Shown in pieces: positions 46,975-58,380 of a stretch of DNA of 64,000 nt; positions within the stretch are counted from its first letter, which is position 1, and each line of letters begins with the position of its first letter. A model generated the notes under the pieces. That model was not told where the DNA came from and ran no database searches. It saw nothing but the letters and a program-made list of their open reading frames with translations. Source of the stretch: Watersipora subatra (taxonomy: Eukaryota > Bryozoa > Gymnolaemata > Cheilostomatida > Watersiporidae); the NCBI RefSeq assembly GCF_963576615.1, contig NC_088712.1, positions 58,092,300 to 58,156,299 on the forward strand, given 5' to 3'. The position numbers were made by a program, and so were the translations under genes.

Positions 46975-48590
46975 GCAATAAATATATATATATACCCATA
47001 TTTCTTGAGTTGAGAGTTGAATGTATACTTGTTGAGAGGTTTCCGAATAAAGGGACTAAGAGTTAACACAAATATATAAGGTTAAGCCTCCTACATGGTG
47101 TGTTTTATTCATATGGTAGATATATATACATTAACCTTCCAATTACGATATATTTTTGACGGAAATTTTAGAAGAATATGTTATCATATGTATTCATCAA
47201 CTTATCATATTTTACATATACATGCATATTAAAAAAACTGTCAAACCCTGGACATTGTCTAGAAGGTTATTGTAAGTTGCATGTCACTTTGAAGGTAACC
47301 CTAATATACATGTATATCTCAATTTGTACGCAAAAATAATGATTACTAATTAGGAGGTTGCTATAAATTAGACAAATTAGAATTTTACTATTGTAATATA
47401 TGCATCAGAACATTGCATAACTTACATAACCTTTAGAAACTTTTATATCATTTGGGAAGTTGCTATAACTTATTTATTTGTTATTATAACTTATACAGCT
47501 ATAATTTATATACCATTCAGAAAGTTGCATGTAACTATATACTTTATATCTCATAACGATATAACTTGTACATATGTAAGAAGTTATTTAACTTATAATA
47601 TATTTTCAAGAGGTCCCCATGATGTATACAGTGTACATCCTTTAAAAGGGTTGCATAAGTTATGTACTATGTTAGGAAGGTAGCATAACTTGCGCACATC
47701 AGCTAAGAGGCCATAAAACCATGTTCTCCTTTAACAACGCCTACGCCTAGTGACTTCTCTGACTTTTGACATGTCACAAAAGTAAAAAATCATCTAAAAA
47801 CAGTTACAACATTTTACAATATGAGGTACTATATTTTGTGCCTATTGGTACGAGTTGTGGGCAGACTTGCCTCTATTGCACATTTCCGTGTATTGTTTTT
47901 TTTTTTCAAAAGACTTAATTGTTGTTAAAACCTAAATATTGTATAATATATTAAACTTTGCAGTAGGGTGCAATAAGTAGATACATAAAACAACAACTGT
48001 CACTATGTTTGATACTAAAAAAACTCAATTAGTTGAGTACCAAAGAATTGATGTTGCTTAGTCGCCAAACGGAGTAAATTTAATCCGACATCAACTTTAA
48101 TGCGATATCACAAAAGCGTCAAAAACATAAAAAATCTGCAGCCTTATTAATTTTGAAGCTTCCTTGAGCAAGTTGTGGGCTCGGACGTAAATCATCATTA
48201 TAATTTTAAAACTCCACAGTTTTTAATAGTATCTTACTCTGACATTGTTGGTAGTTTACCTAAATTTTCTGACCATGGCTTTTTGAACTCTCCAATTTCT
48301 TTTAAGCTGTATCACTTTCTGCTGACTAAAATAAAAAAAATGTAACTCATTATTTATAAATATATCTGTTATAGTTTCTGATTCAGTCACATATCACTGC
48401 TGCTCTGCCTACAAAATTTAAATACGCTAGTTGAAAACAATGCATGGACACAACTCAGTTACTGTTATTGTTAAAATGAAACACACATTTTTTCTCCTTG
48501 CTGCGCATTTGTATCTACAGTAATAATATAAATTACTTGCACAACATACTACTTAGTTACTCAATCTAACCTACAATAACAGCAATGTTC
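46975..48590. other. No gene recognised; fragments of a short degenerate repeat
   Basis: AT-rich. Between about 47240 and 47720 short phrases on the theme 'GAAGTTGCATAACTTRTA' recur at irregular 50-90 bp spacing, an old, strongly diverged tandem array. Confidence 0.45.
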
Positions 48591-48601
48591 CTCCATTTGT
48601 C

Positions 48602-48694
48602 TTAAGCCACTCTTGGAATGTTAAGTAAAACGTTTCCTCGCTCGGCAGTGGAACCTGGAGTATCAGATTCAAAGACGGTCACGGTACCATAACC
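48602..48694 (-). CDS. Candidate terminal exon, 30 codons plus stop
   Basis: Acceptor CCCCTTTCTATAG, then an in-phase frame starting 'GYGTVTVFESDTPGSTAERG' and ending 'NVLLNIPRVA', then TAA. The composition is clearly protein-like. The upstream partner exon is unknown: the nearest minus-strand donor at 53566 ends in phase 1 and does not fit. Confidence 0.4.
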   Translation of the reverse strand, partial: GYGTVTVFESDTPGSTAERGNVLLNIPRVA

Positions 48695-49913
48695 CTATAG
48701 AAAGGGGTAAATACCAAGCAAGCCCATTGTGTCTATGTAGAACCAAAAGGAAACCATTATCTGCACATGTAGAGCTAATAAAAATACTAACATTTCATCC
48801 TGAGGGTATTTTCGCTTTTCAAAACTTCGTTTTTACTGCAATTTATTAGCAATGATCAGTCGGGCTGGACCCACTACTGCATCAAATCTTTACTAACTTG
48901 AGATCTCTAGACCTTGGGTGTTTTCTATTGGTCGATAGTAATACTGAGTTTTATTATTCACATTTTATCAATAATAATAATAATGCCATGGACTGTCAGA
49001 CAAATTGATAAAACATCTTACTCGGACAAACTCACTTTCTTTTAGAAAATACCCAAAAATAATTGTTTCTCACTGTGTAGTGAACATTTGGTTTTTTAGT
49101 CACGAGTACAACATTCTTGGTAATTTTTTTGGGATTATCGATTTTATGGTGAGTCATCAGCAGGCTGGCTGCTGCGGCACATTCCCTCATACTTGGTTTT
49201 CTTTACAAAAGTTTTTACAATTATCTTAGAGCTTGTTTTTTTTTAATTATTCATCATAGTGTACAGTATGGTACAATAGATAATGTATATTGTGGGTATT
49301 GTATTATCTATCATAGGTATTGTTTAATGCACATATTCTGTATATAAAATAATAGCTCAGACTGCTTGATACAAAATAACTATACCATTGCATTACTGCA
49401 TAGTTGGTCTGGCTTAGTCTCCAAAAATGGCACATTTAATTGACAAAACAAGCGCAATAATTTGAAAAAGGTGCAACAATATAAAAAATCAGATATCATT
49501 TTCTATCGCACCCTTCTTCAGCAAGTTGTTGGCTCGAGCCCGAAGCACTATAACACTTCTATTACGCAGCTTTAGGCGTATAGCATCCAACACTGATCTT
49601 GTTGGATGTTTGCCTGATTTTTTAGTCTAGTGTTTGTCAAATTCTGCTATTTCCTCCGCACTCCGCTGTTTTCTTCTGGCTAATATACTAAATCATGTTA
49701 ATTATCATAACATAAATATTATTATAACACATCCGATGAGCTATAGATTCTTATGAATCACATATCATTGCTCAGCTGCACCCAAAAGTTAAATAAGCTA
49801 GTTTATGTTTTGGCAAATCGAAACAAAACTGACAAATTGGTTTCTCAGAAATGAGTAAACAATGACATAAATTTTATGCTCATTTGTGTCGTTTTGCATT
49901 CAGTGATATAATA

Positions 49914-51189
49914 CGAGGGCGCTTCGATCTGTAAAGATAATTTTACAATAAGTCAAGTTGTAGTTGAGTTAGATACTTTTTTTTTCAACATATTTGCCAG
50001 ACAAGTCAACACATTTCTGCCATCTTAGTACCAGTTTCTTGATCCCATCTGCATAAAATTCTGCAGATTGCCTTCGTAACCATTCGCTCACAGTAGCTTT
50101 GACCTCGTCGTGAGTCTCCATATGAATCCCTCTGGTATTGGACTTTAGAGCACCAGAGAGATGATAGTCAGAAGATGCAAGATCAGGGCTGTAAGGTGGG
50201 TGGTCCAACAGTTCCCAACCTAGTTGGTTTATGGTCTCAATGGTTCGAGTGGCAGTGTGGGGCCTTGCATTGTCTTGGTGGAGAATGACGCCACGAGATT
50301 GCATGCCTCTTCTCTTGTTCTTAATGTCCTTCTTGACTTGCTGTAGCAGTTGGCAGTATTTTCCTCTGTTTACTGTGGTTCCCTGCTCAAGAAAGCTTAC
50401 TGTAATGGGGCCTCTCACATCCCAAAACACTGTCAACATCACTTTCTTGACACTTCTCTGTGCTCTAAACTTTTTTGTGACAGGAGATGATGGGCGTTTC
50501 CATCTCAATGACTGCTGCTTTGACTCCGGCTTATAGTGTGCCACCCAGGTCTCATCACAAATCTGTTTAAAAAGGAATCACTTTTTTTTTAACCTTTTCC
50601 AGATTCTTCCTAGACATTTCCAATCGCTTAGCTTTGAGCATTTTGGGTACCCACCTGCAGCACACCTTTGAGTACCCAATATTTTCATGAAGAATGGAAT
50701 GCACTGTTCCAATGGAGATGCTCAATGATTCAGCAATTTCCTCTACCTTTATCCTGCTGCATGTTCTGACAAGCTTGTCCACAGCCTCCAAATTGGATGG
50801 TGTGGCTGCCTATTTTGGCCTGCCTGACCTTGTTTCATCCTCAATAGAGGTCCTTCCTTCCTTAAACCTGCTAGCCCATTTGAAAACTCTGTTTTGGTTT
50901 AAACAACTATCACCATATATTGAGCTTTCATTCTCCTGTAAATGTCACTTGGTCTGACTCCTTCACTTGACAAAAATCTTATTACAGCTCTCTGTTCAAC
51001 CTGTGAGCAAATTTCAAGAGGGGCAGCCATTTTGAAATAGTCTCCAAATAAATTTATAGCCTCAAAATTATTGAAAAAGATTAGTGTGAAGACAACACCT
51101 AAAAGAACATAACTCCAAAAAATTATGCATGTATCACAATAATATTCTAACTTATAAGGAAATTATCTTTACTTACCGAATCGCCCTCG
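49914..51189 (-). mobile_element. Full-length mariner element with intact TIRs
   Basis: Ends read CGAGGGCGCTTCGATCTGTA on the left and, reverse-complemented, CGAGGGCGATTCGGTAAGTA on the right. The similarity extends about 40 bp, and each end is flanked by TA. The length of 1276 bp is typical for mariner. The transposase pseudogene is inside. Confidence 0.95.
49969..51030 (-). pseudogene. mariner (DD34D) transposase, three disabling lesions
   Basis: ATG at 51030. The N-terminal HTH region reads 'LEICSQVEQRAVIRFLSSEG'. A 2-bp AT insertion near 50913 shifts the frame, an in-frame TAG lies before 'AATPSNLEAVDKLVR' (about 50811), and an A9 run near 50580 shifts it again before 'CDETWVAHYKPESK'. 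Beyond that the catalytic half is open: Asp in CDETW, Asp in 'LHQDNARPHTA', Asp in 'PDLASSDYH' (34 residues later). It ends at the TAA at 49969. All three catalytic residues survive, so the copy died recently. No host role is indicated. Confidence 0.95.
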
Positions 51190-51194
51190 TACTT

Positions 51195-52165
51195 AACCGA
51201 TGTATTGCAATTTCATGTAATTAAACATTCCCCTGATAAACTAGCGAGAATTGCTTATCTAATTATATGGTTGTGATAGAATTAACAAGCTTTTTGGGTC
51301 ACCAATTCCTGCCACCTGGCTTCTGCAATTTTTGTTGTCTCATCAGTAGTAAATTTTTTGGCTTTCATTGTCATCACTGGAATCAGTTTTTTCTTCTGAA
51401 ATAGAAGTCTTTTCTTGACACAGTAAAACCACAAATACTTTCGGTAAGATGCTTAGAGGTAATGCTAAACTTGCTCAATCAAAACTTTATTGCACCCAAA
51501 GTGTACTTCGGTTGGTTGTTTTCTCCTTGAACATAATATCTACCATCATACAGCAATAAATCCTGCAATTTTGTTACTATTGACTAAACAATTCAGTGTT
51601 TGTTTTAAAAATTAGTACAACTATTCAATACAGCAAAGTCCGAAAGAATTACAAAGATATCCAGTTGAAAATCAACATTAGGGAGTAAATCATGGCCCAT
51701 GTTGACCGGCTTGATAATGACAAAGGATAGCTTATTATCATAAAAGCTACAATAAAGTAAATGGTATATACAAATTGCTAAATTGCATTGTTGAAATATA
51801 ACATTTATTTTCTAGTTTTCTTGTAACGCGCAATTAGTGAACGTAAAATGGGTTTTTACAAAAGCTGAAGTCGTTTACATTGTTCTCTAGAAGATGGCAT
51901 ATTTATGTAAACTGTTTAACAACTCCTAAAAAATTAGTGATTCAGAATTTTGTTGGCCGTTTGCAGCCGTGCCCATGTTACCACTCGCTGGTGAGTTACC
52001 TAAGTGTGTTTGAGCACTCGCCAGCAATATCTCCGCCCTCATGACACCCGTGATAAAATCACCTAGTCTGTTTTAGCTTTAACAGTTTCACTCCCATATG
52101 CGCAATTATACAAAATCTGGTTGTCTAATGTATGCGTAATTTTGTAAATTTCCGAGCAATTGTTT
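51195..52165. other. No feature recognised
   Basis: AT-rich spacer between mariner and MITE. Confidence 0.5.
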
Positions 52166-52167
52166 AG

Positions 52168-52572
52168 TACTGTACTTTTCGGACTATAAACCGCACCCCT
52201 ATATAAGCCGCATCTGCTTTATTTACCAAAAAAACGATAATGGAACAATAAATAAGCCACACCTTTGTATAGGCTGCAAAACTCAGGACTGTGCTTTTTA
52301 ACGCGGCAACAACTTTACTGTTTAAAATGGAACAGTGCCTAACGGCACTGTTTTGTATTAACCGACGCTTTTTAACCTAGTGCCTAATGGAACAGTACTG
52401 TTAGGCGTTGTTTCGTATTTTCTTTCACCGCTAGAGGCGCAATAACCGGAAGTTCTGGTTAATGCGCCCTAGCGACGAAAGAAAAAGCCACAGAATAGCC
52501 ACACCCTTATATAAGCCGCATGGCTCAAATAGTCACAAAAATGTGGCGGCTAATAGTCCGAAAAGTACGGTA
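52168..52572. mobile_element. 405-bp MITE with TACYGTACTTTTCGG termini
   Basis: The left end TACTGTACTTTTCGGACTAT matches, reverse-complemented, the right end TACCGTACTTTTCGGACTAT at all but one position. Subterminal words AAGCCGCAT and GCCACACC occur in both halves. The centre holds imperfect GGAACAGT...GGCACTGTT repeats. There is no coding frame, and TA at the borders suggests a Tc1/mariner-type or related source. Confidence 0.85.
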
Positions 52573-52574
52573 AC

Positions 52575-53530
52575 TTAATTTTACTATTCGTTGAGGACAT
52601 AACCAGCAATCTTTAGTACTGTTATGATATTGACTGTGGTGTCCGGAAATTTATCTATAAAATTAGCTTAAACTCACGAAGCAATTTTACTTCTTTGTGA
52701 ATTTTCAACTAAAAATGCGCAGTTTGTCTTTTTGACATTGGAACAATATAGTGCTATTATGGCTTTCACAAGTATTTCCCAAGTTAGAAAACACAGAATT
52801 ACTTATGTTGATGACATTATAGCCGATTCAGTTTTTAGTAATTAAACAGATAATGAAAGCGATAGCTCTGACGACGATGAAATTAATAATTTTTTCGCTT
52901 TCAAATTTATAGCTTCACATAGCTTTAGAAAGCCATATAGTGTAGCTGCATGAAAAAAATAGCTGCAACATGTTTGCATAGTTATGTTTGTAAACATGTT
53001 GACAACATAAAATATGTTACAATTTTCTATTAAATGTTTCAATTAAACAAAATAGCGAATATGTATCATGCTACCAAATCGGCACTTTTCAGTAAAATGG
53101 CTGGCAGTAGGTCAGAAGTTAAAGTCGTACATGGATGACAGTGAAAGGGTTCAGAATTAGTCAAGCCTACATATGTTATAGCAACCACTAAAACTGAATG
53201 GTAGAGGCTGATCTGAAAATAACTCCAAAGAACTATGACATTTAAATAATAAAAGTATTTTCAGACATTATTTCATTTGAAACCTATTGTTAACAAAATT
53301 TTCGGGATGTATCGCCGAGTTATAACACATTTCGGTTTCCATCTACAAATTTGCAGATTTATCACCCTTAAGTAGTCTAATGTTTTGTTTAAGCGGTACT
53401 ATAATTTACGACAATAAATGTGTAGTATGTATTATGTGTTATGTATTTAAATTGGGTGACTTTATCTGGTCATTAGTTGAGCACAGTGACATTGCATTAT
53501 AACACAAAAGTTAAAACTTTCATTAAGAAT
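52575..53530. other. No feature recognised
   Basis: AT-rich. A 66-codon minus frame (52842-53042) ends in a Ser/Leu run and has no support. Confidence 0.5.
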
Positions 53531-53565
53531 AGCTTACCATTGTCATGGATTGAAGTTTAGCTTAC

Positions 53566-53780
53566 CATTGCCGTGGATTGAAGTTGGAACCTGAACATCA
53601 TCCAGCTCCGTAGTCTTATAGACCTTGTGGAGCTCTCCAGCTTGAACAACAAGAATAATTTTTTCTATCTGCTTTTACTACATCCTTTGATTGTAGCGAG
53701 TATATGTTGACGTTTGTAGTCAGGTCGTGTCCTAAGTGGTCTGCCAGCATTTTCACTTTGTTAGTCTGCATGTTAAGTAC
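53566..53780 (-). pseudogene. Tyrosine-recombinase-like (Crypton-type) C-terminal exon fragment, frameshifted
   Basis: After an acceptor TTGCTTTACAG the minus strand reads 'MQTNKVKMLADHLGHDLTTN' followed by 'VNIYSLQ'. Following an A6 run in another frame come 'KIILVVQAGELHKVYKTTEL' and 'DDVQVP', ending at a donor CAATG|GTAAGC. The HLGH...Y spacing matches the last catalytic His and the nucleophile Tyr of tyrosine recombinases, and the following 'K..L....G' block is the usual continuation in the invertebrate Crypton-like family. The donor is duplicated 28 bp downstream (53538). Confidence 0.5.
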
Positions 53781-53879
53781 CTGTAAAGCAAAGGGAAGCT
53801 TGGAATGGTAAACTACAGCAAAAAAAATGTAATCAAATCAGCAACTTGAAGCCTAATTCTACCAGTTGTTCAGACCTAC

Positions 53880-54640
53880 CAAAACCTTTCCTGGAATGCA
53901 AGTGTACCGCTCCAGCACATTTAGACTTCCCTATATTCTAATTTATTGATCAATCAAAGTAAATTTTCAGCAACTATTAACCCTTTGAATCCTAACAGCC
54001 GGTTTTCCAGCATTGCATAGTGTGTTTCAAAATCCATAAAGGCAGGAATTCCGCCATTCACTAGGCTCTGTTTACATAAACTGTTTTAAGTAACAGCGTA
54101 AACTTATAAAATCAATTCTTGCACAAGATGTTAGACCAGAGATTTCACTTCCATTTGTAACAGTTCTCAAATATGTTTGTCTACTTCCTTCGTTATAGTA
54201 ACAAATCTTTATTAGGACCATATCGCGAAAAGATCAATACAGATCGTTCGTCGGTAGGTAATAAATGATTGTGATGCCAATAAAATGTCATGGAATAATC
54301 ATGAAAGTCATGAAATATTGAACATGTGCTTTGTTGTATTCCTAATGGTCACCTACCAGTCAAAAGAAGCTTTAATTAAGAAACCGATGTCACTAATTTC
54401 TTCGCTATATAGTGGGATTGCAAAAAACCTGTTGGCCAAGAAGTACCCACTCGTGCCCAGCACTATCGTACGTGACCATGAAGGTGGTTCTTGAACCATA
54501 TGTTAACTCATACTAAAATCAGAAGTGGCCTTACTTGTATGGGTTGAGTGATCCTCTCACATACTTACTCTCTGGGTCATAGTAGCTCTCACCAGCCTAA
54601 CCTGTTGTCATCAGTTTTAACATGTAACTTTTGAGTACAT
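53880..54640. other. No feature recognised
   Basis: AT-rich spacer; the 69-codon frame at 54285-54494 is unsupported. Confidence 0.45.
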
Positions 54641-54659
54641 GCCTGTTCCTGTGCCTTGG

Positions 54660-55660
54660 CTAAATGTCCGGGTCCTCTCCCTCTGCCGACGTCACCTGGT
54701 CCTCCAAATCACACATAGGATACATCCCAAACTCTTCCTCGTTGCCTGAGATGCTTTCCATCAGGACCTCCTTCATCGCCCTAGCCCAAAAACTATTTCC
54801 TTGGTTACCATGCCACCTGTTTCGGTATGGTTAGTCTCTTGGCTAGTACAGGTTGCTGTCGAAGCAGCATCCTTTGCACCTCCCCGATTTGTAGTGTGGG
54901 AACCAAGTGGGCATTCCCGCCGACAGACATGTGGTTGCCTGTAGGTAACTACCTCATCCTGTGTGGCAGGTCACCTAGTGGCCTTCAGAACTTTGTTCTT
55001 CAGGGTGGCTAGATTCTTCAAGGCAGTATTGAACTCCTGCTCATTCTCAATGTCTAGCTGGAGCTGGTCTTCGTCAACGTGTATGGCTGCAATAGCCCTC
55101 CTGTGTTCCTGTTTTATCCTGGACCTGCACTCAGCAAAAGCATGTTTACGCTGTAAGATAGCCTAAAGTGACATGAAACTTGACTGAACCTCATTAAGGA
55201 AACTGCTCACCCGATTCAGGAATAGCCGCAGCTTACCTCGAGCTGCCTGTACATAGCTCCTTCCAGCTGCAGAGCTAGAACTAGGCGTGGTCTTCGCCGC
55301 TGGCTCTGAAGAGGGATTTGCCTTCCTCTTGCCGCCTACAAGATAGTCCTTAGTATGTCTTTAAGTAGCCATCGTATGTCCACTGTAAGCACACCAATCG
55401 CAGACCTATGATGTGCACTCCCTGATCCACGACCAAGCAATGGCTGTAACAGGTGTGGTAAGCCAGGACGAAGTAGCTGCAACGTGGTCCCTGAAAGCCT
55501 GGCAAAGAAAGCATCACTTGTTGCCTGGCTGGCCATATACTTCCTGATGGAGGGTTTCCTGTCATCCTTACCCACCTTGGATGACTTCTCAGTCTCCTTG
55601 GGGGTCTGTCCTTCCTGTCCTTGGCCTCCTGCAACTGAACTCGAGCTAGACATCAACAAG
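54660..55660 (-). pseudogene. Retroelement-associated coding remnant (charged, coiled-coil)
   Basis: Minus-strand coding-like sequence, GC-richer than its surroundings. From 55659 it reads 'KETEKSSKVGKDDRKPSIRK' and 'SDAFFARLSGTTLQLLRPGL'. Further down, in another frame, come 'GRSYVQAARGKLRLFLNRVS', a TAG, and a helical stretch 'FAECRSRIKQEHRRAIAAIH' followed by 'LDIENEQEFNTALKNL'. It lies just downstream of the gypsy integrase fragment on the same strand and may be the third ORF or gag of that element. No enzyme domain is visible. Confidence 0.5.
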
Positions 55661-56059
55661 TTTGTATCTGTGACTACTAGCAGATCTCAATTAACTTCAT
55701 AGTCTAGGGGGTGGTGTAGTAATCCTTCCAAATTTTGTTACCTGAAGATTACCTTGGCTTGCACCTTGAGCACTTATGGGTATCCCAGGTTACCCGCCTC
55801 TCACTGACACCTCATTACCTACTGATGTTACATTCTCACCCTGTTGCTCATGTCGGGGTTGTTCGCCACCTGCTGGCTCTATATTCTCGACTGGCATTCT
55901 ATTACTGTGACTGGGGCAGAGGTATCACTCCTCGTCCTCTGGGTCCTGACGGTTGGCTTGCGCCATCCTCGAATGAGTCACAGCCGTTCGAAAATTTAGG
56001 GAATAATACCAAAAGATGTTTCCTGATTCTCCAAATTTCACCCCCTTCCACCCGAACCC

Positions 56060-56690
56060 ATTAGCTATCAGGAGAGGTATTCTCCCTTAGCACAGTACCT
56101 GTAGTGCCTGTCAGTAGGAGCCTTAACATATACAACTTGCCCTGGTAGAAGTTTGGGAGTCGTTTTACCCTGTATTTCCAATCCCATTTGGATTTAATCT
56201 TATGCCTGCGTGATGTTTTGTATGTTTTGAATTGGTCATACATTAATAGTCTACATCACTATTTTAGGGTATGCCTAAGGTCGACCTTATTGACCAAACA
56301 TAAGTTCACCAGGTACAAAATATCCTGATGACATTGGGGTAGTCCTATAGGCCGACAAAGCAGTACCTTTATCATATGTTTTTTAACATGAATACTTTAT
56401 TGTTTTTACTGCACTTTCAGCTAATCCATTTGAGCATGGATACCTTGGGCTGCTGGTAGCCAATCTGAAACCCTGTTTCCTAGTGAAATCCTTGAACTCG
56501 TGACTTGTAACATGCACCATTATCCAATCTTACGCATTGTGGGGTTCCAAACATAAGATACTTTCATGACATTAACCACTTCTCTAGTTGTCTAGGTCTC
56601 TGATGGTAGAGCCTCAATCTACTTAGAAAAAGTAGTCGATGATAACTAAATACAAGCCACCCTTTTAAATGTTGATAAGACTAATTTCGT
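56060..56690 (-). pseudogene. Ty3/gypsy integrase core and C-terminal fragment
   Basis: Minus strand: 'YLVIIDYFSK' (first Asp), 'IEALPSE', 'RLDNGACYKS' (second Asp, after a shift), 'FRLATSSPRYPCSNGLAESA' (Glu), then 'TALSAYRTTPMSSGYFVPGE' and, nearer 56150, 'KLLPGQVVYVKAP'. The D-D-E order and the NGxAE box define a gypsy-type rve domain. Several stops and frameshifts make it inactive. Confidence 0.85.
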
Positions 56691-57375
56691 GTTACTAAAA
56701 ACTCAAAATAAATTTCATCTAGCTAACACTCATCCTTTTTCATTTTCAACAAACCAATTTGTCAGACAGATCACATTAAATTCTTAGATATTTTCATTGA
56801 TTCTAATCTCACTTGAAAAACACATCGAATATTTGCTAAAAAAAACTGAGACCTTTATCAGGCTTACTCTACCGCACCTCTGAATATTTACCCCGCTAAC
56901 CTCTGCTTTTATTATACAATTCCATGGTTAATTCTAAACTTTCATATTGAGTTGAGGCATGGGGCAATGCACCTCCCCCCATCTTACAAGTTTAAGAACG
57001 CTTCAAAAATGCATAATAAGGACCATTCACAAAAAACCTCGCCTCACCCACACCAAACCTCTTTTCAAATCGTCATCCATGCTAATACTACCTATCAGTT
57101 CACTATATTCATATCGCATTATACTTTTAGCTCACCAAGAATTTCATTGTAATTACATCCCTCGCACAATACATAAAAGCTGATTTTCAAATTCATGTCT
57201 AAATCTCCAACAATCTACCCTTGCAGGCCATCGCAGGGTGGATTTCCAACAAGCCAGTTTTTGGAATCAACTCCCTAAGTCTATTAAAGGCATAGAGAAG
57301 GTGGCCAGCTTCAAGAGAGAACTCAGGTTGTATCTTTTAAGATGTGAATAAAATCGATGACGAAAAGCCCAACGC
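56690..57375 (+). pseudogene. Non-LTR retrotransposon RT C-terminus and 3' end
   Basis: Plus strand, three frames: 'NKTNFVLLKTQNKFHLANTH', 'HIEYLLKKTETF', 'LRTLQKCIIRTIHKKPRLTH', 'TKPLFKSSSM', then 'AGHRRVDFQQASFWNQLPKS', 'IKGIEKVASFKRELRLYLL' and a stop. This is the usual thumb/C-terminal region of Jockey/CR1-group LINEs. A 3' UTR of about 100 bp ends near TGATGAAAATAAATC. Confidence 0.85.
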
Positions 57376-57639
57376 CACGACTAACTATGGTATTGCGTAT
57401 AACGGGCTTCATCACTCCTCCAGCCTTTTTCTTTTGATCAACTAATTTTGTTGATGAAAATAAATCACAAATCTAGTAGTGAACTTGCAGGCTTATGTGT
57501 GCCGATCCATGAGGTTACAGGCTAAAAAGCGGAATAGTTTTGAAGATCAGACCAGGTAGAGGGCCAGGCTCAGTGTCTATAATGGACTTTTGTTGTAAAA
57601 TTTTAGGATCTATATACCTAAGCTAATGCGAAGAGTATT

Positions 57640-57800
57640 TAGAAAAGTGTCATGAGAGACATCAAGGCATAACAAAATGTCGGAAACGAGCAAAGCAACA
57701 TTTTTGGTGGCCTTGTGTTAATGGCGAGATAGCAGAGATGATAGGCAAATGCAATATTTGTATTATGCATTCCCAGGTTAGGCATCAACCGATGCAAGAG
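57640..57800 (+). pseudogene. Gypsy integrase zinc-binding (H2C2) fragment
   Basis: Plus strand 'CHERHQGITKCRKRAKQHFW', then 'WPCVNGEIAEMIGKCNICI': the HxxxxxK...WWP...C..C spacing of the integrase H2C2 domain. Its orientation is opposite to the integrase core at 56060-56690. It abuts the LINE fragment at about 57800. Confidence 0.8.
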
Positions 57801-58380
57801 GGTGTGGTGGCCACGTGACCGTGGAAAGTTTTAGGTTAAAATATTTTCGCATTTAAGGTGAGTTTGTTAGAAGTGCATCAGTTTTGAATAGCGAAAAGTT
57901 TGTTATTTAAACAATCTATGTGCTTGTTGATGTTAGAGGTTTCGAAAAAGAGATTAGTGTCATCTGCATAGAGCAAAGGTGTGAAAAAGTTGGTAACATG
58001 TATTAAATCATTTATATAAATTAAAAAGAGTTTGACCAAGGATGGTACCTTGAGGTACACCACATGTTAAATCTAGTATGGAAAATAAAGTGTTACCAAT
58101 AATAGTGTGTTGTTTACGTTCGGTTAGATAGCTTTTAATCCAGTTAATGGCGGTGATGTCAAGATTAAAATTGTGGAGTTTCGAGTACAATATATTATAA
58201 TCTATTGTGTCAAAAGGCTTTACTAAAATCTAGAAAGATGCCAAGAACACATTTACCATTGTTTAAGAATTTTAAAACATTGTTAGTCAATTTAATCAGT
58301 GCATCCTTGGTGCTGCGATTTTTCCTAAAACCATATTGCCCATCGTTAAAGAATAGAGAAAGTATGATATTATTATGCTT
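57800..58380 (-). pseudogene. LINE reverse transcriptase, fingers/palm portion
   Basis: Minus strand: 'DGQYGFRKNRSTKDALIKLT', 'GIFLDFSKAFDTIDYNIL', 'ITAINWIKSYLTERKQHTII', 'CGVPQGTILG', 'FTPLLYADDTNLFF' (catalytic YADD) and 'SNKLTLNAK'. The RT motifs follow the standard order with one frameshift in 'GQTLFNLY/INDLI'. The upstream part of the same RT is at 59640-60000, separated by the inserted element 58353-59712. Confidence 0.9.
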
